Origin: Planctomycetaceae bacterium
Lineage (GTDB): Bacteria > Planctomycetota > Planctomycetia > Pirellulales > Thermoguttaceae
Direction of reading: 5' to 3'
Length of the DNA: 7,843 bases
NCBI GenBank assembly: GCA_031276415.1
Contig: JAISNF010000166.1
Location: 1-7,843, forward strand
The notes under the pieces are model-generated. The model saw nothing but the letters and a program-made list of their open reading frames with translations. It did not search any database and was not told the origin of the DNA. Made by a program: the position numbers and the translations under genes. Below are positions 1-5,400 of the stretch, piece by piece. Position 1 is the first letter of the stretch; every line of letters begins with the position of its first letter.

Positions 1-2
1 AA

Positions 3-44
3 CAATTCAACGAGTGTAAAATCAAAACCGAGTGTCTTTTTCAT
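3..44 (-). CDS. prepilin-like / DUF1559-type protein, N-terminal fragment (runs off the window)
   Basis: Only the first 14 codons lie in the window, reading MKKTLGFDFTLVEL. The FTLVEL core is the type IV prepilin / pseudopilin N-terminal signal, which normally leads into a hydrophobic helix. In Planctomycetota it is most often found on the abundant DUF1559 proteins, so that family is the likeliest identity, but the fragment cannot separate it from a true pilin. The start is well supported: an AAGGAG Shine-Dalgarno sequence lies at 52-57, 7 nt before the ATG. Oddly, the residue just before FTLVE is Asp rather than the Gly usually required by prepilin peptidase. A Gly-Phe pair sits two residues earlier. 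Upstream are an inverted repeat (80-104) and a putative structured RNA (120-492) on the same strand that could be its leader. Confidence 0.7.
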   Translation of the reverse strand, partial: MKKTLGFDFTLVEL

Positions 45-79
45 AGTATTTCTCCTTATGAAAAAAAAGGGACATGTTT

Positions 80-104
80 ACAGATTACATAACAAATAAT
101 CTGT
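80..104 (-). promoter_or_regulatory. 8-bp inverted repeat upstream of the prepilin-like gene
   Basis: ACAGATTA (80-87) and TAATCTGT (97-104) form a perfect 8-bp inverted repeat with a 9-nt loop, about 35 bp before the prepilin-like start codon. It lies between the T-run of the upstream terminator-like hairpin and the Shine-Dalgarno sequence. It could be an operator or a leader hairpin. On the plus strand it is followed by TTTTTG, but no plus-strand gene precedes it. The function is inferred; the symmetry is directly visible. Confidence 0.4.
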
Positions 105-119
105 TTTTGTTACAAAGTG

Positions 120-147
120 AAAAAAAAACTCAACGCCGAGAAACGGC
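120..147 (-). terminator. candidate intrinsic terminator of the structured RNA
   Basis: On the minus strand GCCG (147-144), loop TTTCT and CGGC (138-135) form a short GC-rich hairpin, extendable by one U.G pair. GTTGAG follows, then nine T residues (128-120). The stem is short and the six bases between stem and T-run are not ideal, so efficiency is uncertain. An alternative CTCG/TGAG stem abuts the T-run directly. Its position fits the end of an RNA made from the promoter at 499-526, or an attenuator before the prepilin-like gene. Confidence 0.5.
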
Positions 148-492
148 AACAGAATATCGCTACTAGATTAGGAGCGACACGTTATTGAGAATAGGTTCAT
201 TCATTCCTACCAACGACAGCAGTGTATTACAAGTTTCAAAACGTAATACCGAATTTACCCATGAAGATATACGCGACGCTCCCTTAACGGGAGCAACGTA
301 ACTTTATATCTCCACAGTAATTTTCTACTCGGAAAATCCGGTCGTTGTGTAGGAAATTACAATTCGCCTAAGCGATCTCAATATTGTTGACGTACTCGAT
401 TTTTTTAATACCCGAACAAAAATTCGGGCGATTTATTTTTTAAATTGTAATTTGGTCTCCAAAATTTAAAATAAAAATTCAAAAATTAATTG
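120..492 (-). ncRNA. candidate structured non-coding RNA or structured mRNA leader, unknown family
   Basis: This stretch has no credible reading frame but a dense series of inverted repeats downstream of a consensus promoter. Plus coordinates of helices: 411-416/423-428; 364-367/372-375; 317-328/349-360 (12 positions, one C.A on the minus strand) enclosing 330-333/337-340; 259-271/305-317 (13 pairs as minus RNA, three of them G.U) enclosing 278-283/289-294 (GCTCCC/GGGAGC); 224-230/243-249 (GTATTAC/GTAATAC); 190-195/206-211; 157-161/173-177 enclosing 163-165/169-171; and a hairpin plus T9 at 120-147. In two helices the imperfect pairs are G.U on the minus strand but A.C on the plus strand, which favours minus transcription and agrees with the promoter. 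One helix (317-360) favours plus. The length of about 370 nt resembles tmRNA or RNase P RNA, but their conserved blocks are not visible. It may instead be a leader of the prepilin-like gene. Confidence 0.55.
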
Positions 493-498
493 TTTGTG

Positions 499-526
499 AT
501 TATACATGACCCGTTGAACCTGTCAA
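499..526 (-). promoter_or_regulatory. consensus sigma-70 promoter for the structured RNA
   Basis: The minus strand has a perfect -35 TTGACA (526-521), a 16-bp spacer and a perfect -10 TATAAT (504-499). Transcription should start near 491-493. Both hexamers match exactly, in a spacer with no nearby minus-strand start codon. The closest downstream coding start is at 44, so the promoter most likely serves the structured region at 120-492. It lies just past the DUF1501 stop codon and is unlikely to belong to that gene. Confidence 0.75.
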
Positions 527-666
527 CACCAACACAAAAATTTTTTTGTATGTTTTGCTACTTCGTATTCTCAAAAATAATCAGCGTTATCTGCGGACTT
601 ATTTTGTTTTCGTTTTATGGTTTAAAAAATAGGAATTTTTGGAGGTGTTTATTTTAACTTATATTC

Positions 667-692
667 TTAACTCATCCAATTAACTCATTGAG
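667..692. repeat. degenerate 13-bp tandem repeat at the DUF1501 stop codon
   Basis: TTAACTCAT occurs at 667-675 and again at 680-688, exactly 13 bp apart. The remaining four bases of each unit differ. The TGA stop codon (672-674) lies within the copy that is second in transcription order. It is listed because exact 13-bp duplications occur at the ends of two other genes in the window. Confidence 0.45.
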
Positions 693-2015
693 TCTTCCTT
701 CGGGTGAAGCGGGGGGCATATTGGGAACGGTAATTCCTTTTTCATTGGGCATCTGAGCATCAGGATCAATACCAAGCATTTGATAAATACTGCCAAGTAA
801 GTCTTGCGGAGCAACAGGTCGCGAAATCACCTTTTCACCAGTTACATCAGACGTTCCAACCACTTGACCACCACGAAAACCACCGCCAGCAAGCATCACA
901 TTAAAACAATGTCCAAAATGCCCGCGACCACCAAACCAAGGTGAATCCCAACCAATCTTCGGATTCCGACCAAACTCCCCCCCCCACCAAACAATCGTCG
1001 TGTCAAGCAAACCAAGATCAGCAAGTTCCCTAAGCAACATAGATAAACCACGATCCCATTCCGGCTGACGTCGAGTTAATGTTTCAAAATGGCGTTTGTG
1101 TGTGTCCCAACCACGGTAATTGATCGTAATATATGGAACCCCTTCCTGAACAAGCCGCCGCGCCATAAGACATGCCTGACCAAACCAGTTTTTACCATAC
1201 TCTTCGCGGATTTTGTCCGGCTCCAAACCAAGATCAAAAATTTTAACAGCATCACCAAGCATCAAATTAAAAGCGTTTTTCCGTGCAGTATCAATTTCAC
1301 GAATCAAAGAATCTTCAGAAGCGGCATGACCAAACGTGTCCAATGATTCCAAAAGTTTTTGACGTTCATGTTGCCGTTTTTCCGTAATGCCTTCAACTAC
1401 ATAACCGGAAACCAGAAACGGTGATTTACTTGGATCGCCGCCTGTTACAAAAGGTTTATATTTTGTACCAAGAAAACCACATTCCGAAAACCGTCCTTGT
1501 GAAGTCGTCAAAACAACATACGGCGGAATCGGCGATTTGTAACCGGCATCATAACCCTTAATCTTGGAAATAACCGCGCCAACACTAGGATAAACAAGAT
1601 TCCCGCCCGGCATTCGCCCCGTCTGCATTACGTAAGCAGCAACTTCATGATGGTTTGTACCATGCGTCATGGTTCGGATAATCGAATACAAATCAGCACA
1701 TTGAGCAAGCATCGGAAGCGATTGACTAATTTCAATACCCGGTACATTGGTCGTCAAAGGTTTATCCCAAGAACCACAATAATCTTTACCGGCAGCCGGT
1801 TTGGGATCAAAAGTCTCAAGATGAGACGGTCCGCCCCACATCCAAATTTGAATAACAGATCGGGCTTTGCCCAATTGAGATGAGGCGGCTTTCTTTGCCG
1901 TTTTCAACTTATTTTCTTTACCGAAAGCACTGGAATAAAAAGAACTTCCGATTACCGGTAATCCAAATAATTTCAAACCGGTTTCTTTCAAAAACTGACG
2001 GCGGCACGTTTGCAT
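672..2015 (-). CDS. DUF1501 family protein, Tat-exported
   Basis: A 447-residue protein of the DUF1501 family (PF07394), common in Planctomycetota and distantly related to the alkaline phosphatase/sulfatase fold; its substrate is not established. Residues 5-10 are a twin-arginine motif (RRQFLK), followed by a hydrophobic stretch to about residue 31, so export by Tat is likely. Family blocks run in order: WMWGGPSHLETFDPKP (58-73), GTNHHE (119-124), YPSVGAVIS (142-150), MARRLVQEGVPY (284-295), GWDTH (302-306), WGGEFGRNPKI (344-354) and GRGHFGHCFNVMLAGG (363-378). The His, Asp and Glu in these blocks are the likely metal or catalytic ligands (inferred). The length is normal. The start has AAAGGA (2024-2029) 8 nt upstream, and a TATAAT lies at 2081-2086. 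The DUF1549/DUF1553 partner often found beside such genes is absent. Codons for W344-G345-G346-E347 include a run of nine G. Confidence 0.95.
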   Translation of the reverse strand: MQTCRRQFLKETGLKLFGLPVIGSSFYSSAFGKENKLKTAKKAASSQLGKARSVIQIWMWGGPSHLETFDPKPAAGKDYCGSWDKPLTTNVPGIEISQSLPMLAQCADLYSIIRTMTHGTNHHEVAAYVMQTGRMPGGNLVYPSVGAVISKIKGYDAGYKSPIPPYVVLTTSQGRFSECGFLGTKYKPFVTGGDPSKSPFLVSGYVVEGITEKRQHERQKLLESLDTFGHAASEDSLIREIDTARKNAFNLMLGDAVKIFDLGLEPDKIREEYGKNWFGQACLMARRLVQEGVPYITINYRGWDTHKRHFETLTRRQPEWDRGLSMLLRELADLGLLDTTIVWWGGEFGRNPKIGWDSPWFGGRGHFGHCFNVMLAGGGFRGGQVVGTSDVTGEKVISRPVAPQDLLGSIYQMLGIDPDAQMPNEKGITVPNMPPASPEGRLNELIG

Positions 2016-2055
2016 GATTTTGTTCCTTTATTTTGGTTGAGGAATGAATCTCCGT

Positions 2056-2075
2056 AGATTACACAAAGTGAATCT
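2056..2075 (-). promoter_or_regulatory. hairpin at the 5' end of the DUF1501 transcript
   Basis: AGATT-CAC, loop TTT, GTG-(T)-AATCT on the minus strand pairs as 8 bp with one bulged T. It begins at about the predicted transcription start (near 2074), so it would form the extreme 5' end of the mRNA or overlap an operator at +1. Role not known. Confidence 0.35.
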
Positions 2076-2080
2076 GCAAC

Positions 2081-2086
2081 ATTATA
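2081..2086 (-). promoter_or_regulatory. -10 element of the DUF1501 promoter
   Basis: A perfect TATAAT on the minus strand lies 65 bp before the DUF1501 start codon. No good -35 hexamer is visible at 16-18 bp spacing (ATAGAT or similar). Instead an A-tract array begins immediately upstream, which may act as an UP-like or bending element. The expected start site is near 2074, giving a leader of about 58 nt. Confidence 0.5.
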
Positions 2087-2089
2087 CAG

Positions 2090-2170
2090 AAAAATTTACA
2101 AAAATCTATAAAAATTTACAAAAATTTAAAAAATCTACATAAATTTACAAAAATCTACAAAAATTTACAT
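2090..2170. repeat. phased A-tract array, about eight 10-bp units
   Basis: About eight tandem units of consensus AAAAATYTAC run in nearly strict 10-bp register, with one 1-bp slip near 2130. A-tracts repeated at the helical period are the classic cause of intrinsically curved DNA. The array sits directly upstream of the TATAAT of the DUF1501 gene, so it may help promoter activity or bind a nucleoid protein. Units are too short and unspaced to be CRISPR. Confidence 0.8.
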
Positions 2171-2196
2171 CATTTGCGGACAAAATATACATTACA

Positions 2197-2222
2197 CGAA
2201 TTGTTAAGGCGAATTGTTAAGG
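2197..2222. repeat. exact 13-bp tandem duplication at the RCC1-gene stop codon
   Basis: CGAATTGTTAAGG at 2197-2209 is repeated without change at 2210-2222. The TAA stop codon (2217-2219) is in the copy transcribed first, and the second copy gives another TAA 13 nt downstream in a shifted frame. Confidence 0.9.
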
Positions 2223-3485
2223 TTTTGGTTCATATTTTCGCAACAGCATTGGCAGCCAATCGATTTGCCAATCGGAAACATTTGCCGTATTGTTTGTCGT
2301 GTGTTTATCTTTTATCAAAGTTACAACAATATCATGCCAATCGCGAACTTGTTGATTTAATTTTGCAACAACAATAGTTCCGTCTGATTTCAATCCGGCG
2401 GTATGATGATATCCCGATGAAATTGCAACAATATCATGCCAATTGGAAATAGAAGATTGATCACAATTACGTCCGACTGCAAGCACCATGCCATTAGATT
2501 TTAAAGCAACCGTGTGAGTTGATCCTGCCGAAATTGCAACAATATTACTCCAACCGGAAACATTACATTGTCCAAACCAGTTTCCTCCGGTTACAATTAC
2601 TGTCCCATTCCGTTTCAAACCAACCGTATGATATGATCCCGCCGAAATTGCAACAATATCATTCCAACCGGAGACATTGCATTGTCCATCACGATTATCT
2701 CCTGTGGCAACGACTGTATTATCAGACTTCAAACCAACAGTATGACCGCCTCCCGCTGAAATCGAAACAATATTATTCCAACCGGAAACTTCACATTGTT
2801 CAAATCTGTTGTCTCCGGTTGCAATTACCGTTCCATCTGATTTCAAACTAACAATATGACCTCCCCCTGCTGAAACCGCAACAATATTATTCCAATCCGA
2901 AACATCACAATGACCTTTACAATTATTGCCAACAATAATCACTGTCCCGTCCGATTTCAAACCAACAGTATGATATAATCCCGCCGAAATTGCAACAATA
3001 TTACGCCAATCCGAAACATCACATTGAGCATTACGATTATCGCCCGCAATAACCACCGTACCGTCCTGTTTCAAACCAACAATAAAATCAGAACCCACCG
3101 AAAAATATTTGTTGCATTCCGATGTAATTTCATACAATTCTTGTTGCGTCGAATTTTGTATCAAATACATCAAATCAAAATAACGGGCGGTATTGGAAAA
3201 TTTCTTCTGCACCGCAAGATAATCGCCGTTCTTAAAATCGGAAACCGTTTGAGCATACAACAACGGACGTGATTTTGAAATCATTTCCGCTGCGTTTTTA
3301 TAGGCTCCGGCTTTTCTAAATTCAGTAATTGCCGTATCATAATTACAATCTTCAAATGCTGATTTCGCTTGGGAATAATGGTAAGCGTTCAGACTTAACT
3401 GAACAATAATGACCGCCACACCAAACAAAATAATAACACTTAAAAGAATAAGTACAATTATTATATCGCGTTTATTACGTTTCAT
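2217..3485 (-). CDS. membrane-anchored RCC1-repeat (beta-propeller) protein
   Basis: A 422-residue protein of unknown cellular role. Residues 8-30 form one strong transmembrane segment after a basic start (MKRNKR), predicting an anchor with the rest outside the membrane. Residues about 34-125 look like tetratricopeptide-type helices (AKSAFEDCNYDTAITEFRKAG and following). Residues 130-406 hold tandem RCC1-type repeats of 38 residues, consensus VSxWxNIVAISAGxxHTVGLKSDGTV followed by GDNxxGQC. The first (130-155) is partial, five or six are good, and the last (380-406) is degenerate; together they could make a seven-bladed propeller. RCC1 propellers usually mediate protein binding. No Shine-Dalgarno sequence precedes the start. 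It lies 114 bp after the ATPase gene, where permease genes would be expected, but shows no permease-like helices. Confidence 0.9.
   Translation of the reverse strand: MKRNKRDIIIVLILLSVIILFGVAVIIVQLSLNAYHYSQAKSAFEDCNYDTAITEFRKAGAYKNAAEMISKSRPLLYAQTVSDFKNGDYLAVQKKFSNTARYFDLMYLIQNSTQQELYEITSECNKYFSVGSDFIVGLKQDGTVVIAGDNRNAQCDVSDWRNIVAISAGLYHTVGLKSDGTVIIVGNNCKGHCDVSDWNNIVAVSAGGGHIVSLKSDGTVIATGDNRFEQCEVSGWNNIVSISAGGGHTVGLKSDNTVVATGDNRDGQCNVSGWNDIVAISAGSYHTVGLKRNGTVIVTGGNWFGQCNVSGWSNIVAISAGSTHTVALKSNGMVLAVGRNCDQSSISNWHDIVAISSGYHHTAGLKSDGTIVVAKLNQQVRDWHDIVVTLIKDKHTTNNTANVSDWQIDWLPMLLRKYEPKP
2268..3098 (-). repeat. 114-bp coding repeats (RCC1 blades)
   Basis: The RCC1 part of the gene is made of 38-codon (114-bp) units, clearly similar at DNA level in the middle (about 2500-2990) and decayed toward both ends. 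The similarity between units suggests expansion by duplication or continuing recombination between blades. Confidence 0.8.
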
Positions 3486-3547
3486 TGCTGTTATCGTTTC
3501 TTATTTTTTGTTTTATTTTTTTTGAGAATACGAAAATCGTCCGCAAA

Positions 3548-3565
3548 GGCGAAAAACGTTCCGCC
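3548..3565 (-). terminator. hairpin after the exporter operon, possible weak terminator
   Basis: Minus-strand GGCGGAA and TTTCGCC form a 7-bp stem (one G.U) closed by the tetraloop CGTT, 35 nt after the ATPase stop codon. The downstream sequence TTTGCGGACGATTTTCG is only partly T-rich, so termination would be weak. It marks the likely boundary between the exporter operon and the RCC1 gene. Confidence 0.4.
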
Positions 3566-3586
3566 GATTATTTTGAAAACGATTTA

Positions 3587-3605
3587 TTAAAACGGTTTGT
3601 TAAAA
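3587..3605. repeat. weak 13-bp periodicity at the ATPase stop codon
   Basis: TTAAAA at 3600-3605, which contains the TAA stop, recurs at 3587-3592, 13 bp away. Only six bases match, so alone this would mean nothing; it is recorded for comparison with the exact 13-bp duplications at 2197-2222 and 6558-6583. Confidence 0.25.
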
Positions 3606-5396
3606 ATATTCTTTTTTTTGTTCTGTTTTTTCGATGAGGGTAATGAATGCGTCTTCCAATGTTGGGTCTGGGAGTGTGGTGTTGTTTTTTACGGACTGTT
3701 TTAAGTCGTCGGGAGTTCCTGTTGCAATTATTTCTCCGCGATAAATCAATGCGATTCTGTCGCAATATTCCGCTTCGTCCATAAAATGTGTTGTAACAAG
3801 AACTGTTACACCGTTTTCAACCAAAGCATTAATGTGTGACCAAAATTCACGGCGAGTCAACGGATCAACACCGGATGTCGGCTCGTCAAGAAACAAAACA
3901 TCCGGCTCATGCATCAACGCCGCCGCCAATGATAAACGTTGCTTAAATCCAAGCGGTAATACCGAAGCATTAACCGATGAATATTGACCAAGATCAAATA
4001 TCTCAAGCATCTCCCCAACCGCTTTTCGTTTCGCTAATCCCCAAAGTCCGTAAGTTCCGGCAAAGAAATTCAAATTTTGCCGAACAGTTAATTCGCCGTA
4101 CATTGAAAATTTTTGTGCCATATAACCAAGCCGCGAACGCGCCTGCGAAGGAGATTTTCGGAGATTGTGCCCGGCAATAAATCCTTCGCCTTCCGTCGGT
4201 TTGAGCAAACCGCAAAGCATTCTGAATGTCGTACTTTTGCCTGCTCCATTGGGTCCCAGTAAACCAAAAATTTCACCGCGTTTAATCTCAAAATTATTGT
4301 TGCACACCGCAGTGAACGAACCAAACCGCTTCGTCAGATTATGCGCAACAACAACCGGACTTCCGTCTCCCGCCGGTTTGGATTTTCGTTGCGCAAGTAC
4401 CGATTCGCCTTTGACCGTTCCGCCAAGAATATCAATAAAACCGTCCTCAAAACACGGCGTTACAGAAACAATTTCAATCGTTGCCGAATCGTCAATAAAT
4501 TTTTGCACGTTTAATTGTTGCGGTGAAACACCGGATTTCAAAACGATACGAATTGCGCTTCCTTGAATTGTTCCGTCAAGAATTTCCGGCTGTTGCATTA
4601 ATTGAGCAAGAGTTTTTCTTTGTTTATTTGTTGCGAGACCGCGTATGTGTATGACTCTCCCTTGCATTTTTTGTATCAATTTATTCGGATGATCGTGAAA
4701 GAGTTGTGTTCCCTTGTTCAGAAGCAACACGTCATCACAGGCTTCCGCTTCGTCAAGATAGGCAGTGTTCCAAACGACAACAACATCATGAGTAAGAAGT
4801 TCACGAATCATACGCCAAAGTTCACGCCGACTAATCGGATCAACTCCCACTCCGGGTTCATCAAGTAACAATAATTTCGGCATCTTAATAAGCGAACAGG
4901 CAAGACCAAGTTTTTGTTTCATACCGCCGGAAAGACGACCGGATATTCGTTTGGTAAAAGATTCCAAGCCCGTAAAATGTAGCAGTTCGTCAAAACGTTT
5001 TTTTTGTTGCGATTTATCAAGCCCGCGCATTTCGGCGTACAATTCGAGATTTTCAATCACGGTTAAATCTTCGTAAAGACCAAAACGTTGCGGCATATAA
5101 CCCATGATTTCACGTATCGCCGGAGTTTCTTTAACAGAATCGTAACCAAAAATATTGATGCGTCCTTCGCTCGGTTCAAGAAGTCCGGCAATTAAACGTA
5201 CCAAAGTTGTTTTTCCGGCTCCGTCGGGTCCGACAATTCCAGTAATCCGACCGGGCAAAATCTGTGCAGAAATATCGTTAATCGCCGGAATAACAGTATT
5301 TCTAACAGTGCTACCAACAGTGTTACAAAAAAAGTTTCCAACTGAGTTTTCAACTGTGTTTCCAAAATTTTTTTTGACGTGTTCAATTGAAATCAT
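3600..5396 (-). CDS. ybhF: YbhF-type ABC exporter ATPase, two fused nucleotide-binding domains
   Basis: A 598-residue cytoplasmic ATPase with two ABC domains in one chain, as in YbhF of the YbhGFSR exporter; it should power efflux through a partner permease pair. Domain 1 (about 1-240): Walker A GPDGAGKTT (56-64), Q-loop Gln103, signature LSGGMKQ (155-161), Walker B LLLLDEP (175-181). Its switch region reads WNTAYLDEAE, so the usual His is missing. Domain 2 (about 346-590): Walker A GPNGAGKST (381-389), Gln428, altered signature LPLGFKQ (480-486), Walker B LFLDEP (501-506), His537. Such asymmetry, with one canonical and one degenerate site, is typical of the family. The gene starts 4 bp after the membrane fusion protein stop, implying translational coupling; no clear Shine-Dalgarno sequence is present. 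Residues 12-35 are an unusual insert of six tetrapeptides. No permease gene follows. Confidence 0.96.
   Translation of the reverse strand: MISIEHVKKNFGNTVENSVGNFFCNTVGSTVRNTVIPAINDISAQILPGRITGIVGPDGAGKTTLVRLIAGLLEPSEGRINIFGYDSVKETPAIREIMGYMPQRFGLYEDLTVIENLELYAEMRGLDKSQQKKRFDELLHFTGLESFTKRISGRLSGGMKQKLGLACSLIKMPKLLLLDEPGVGVDPISRRELWRMIRELLTHDVVVVWNTAYLDEAEACDDVLLLNKGTQLFHDHPNKLIQKMQGRVIHIRGLATNKQRKTLAQLMQQPEILDGTIQGSAIRIVLKSGVSPQQLNVQKFIDDSATIEIVSVTPCFEDGFIDILGGTVKGESVLAQRKSKPAGDGSPVVVAHNLTKRFGSFTAVCNNNFEIKRGEIFGLLGPNGAGKSTTFRMLCGLLKPTEGEGFIAGHNLRKSPSQARSRLGYMAQKFSMYGELTVRQNLNFFAGTYGLWGLAKRKAVGEMLEIFDLGQYSSVNASVLPLGFKQRLSLAAALMHEPDVLFLDEPTSGVDPLTRREFWSHINALVENGVTVLVTTHFMDEAEYCDRIALIYRGEIIATGTPDDLKQSVKNNTTLPDPTLEDAFITLIEKTEQKKEYF
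5292..5363 (-). repeat. 12-bp minisatellite, six units, inside the ATPase gene
   Basis: Six 12-bp units in frame encode GNTV-ENSV-GNFF-CNTV-GSTV-RNTV (residues 12-35). On the plus strand the units follow a pattern like ACWGTGTTTCCA, with the third and fourth units most diverged. They sit between the first strand of domain 1 (MISIEHVKKNF) and IPAINDISAQI, the area of the nucleotide-contacting A-loop, where YbhF-like proteins normally have only a few residues. Confidence 0.85.
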
Positions 5397-5400
5397 CGAC

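Noticed and set aside
411..428. Plus-strand intrinsic terminator (CCCGAA/TTCGGG followed by CGATTTATTTTTT)
   Set aside because: It has a terminator-like tail on the plus strand, but no plus-strand gene precedes it. The minus-strand promoter places it as the first hairpin of the RNA instead.
120..492. tmRNA, RNase P RNA, SRP RNA or cobalamin/c-di-GMP riboswitch as identity of the structured region
   Set aside because: I looked for a CCA-ending acceptor end and tag peptide, the GAGGAAAGUCC and ACAGAA blocks of RNase P, the SRP GGAAG-type loop and riboswitch core motifs. None is convincing. TAGGAATGAATGA only superficially resembles an RNase P block.
2090..2170. CRISPR or origin-type iterons
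   Set aside because: The 10-bp A-tract units have no spacers, there are no DnaA boxes or replication genes nearby, and phased A-tracts explain the pattern.
2268..3098. CRISPR array
   Set aside because: The regular 114-bp repeats are in-frame RCC1 coding units with diverged sequence, not short identical repeats with unique spacers.
4165..4566. Plus-strand open frame of 133 codons
   Set aside because: It is antisense to conserved ABC-ATPase motifs on the minus strand and has no family features.
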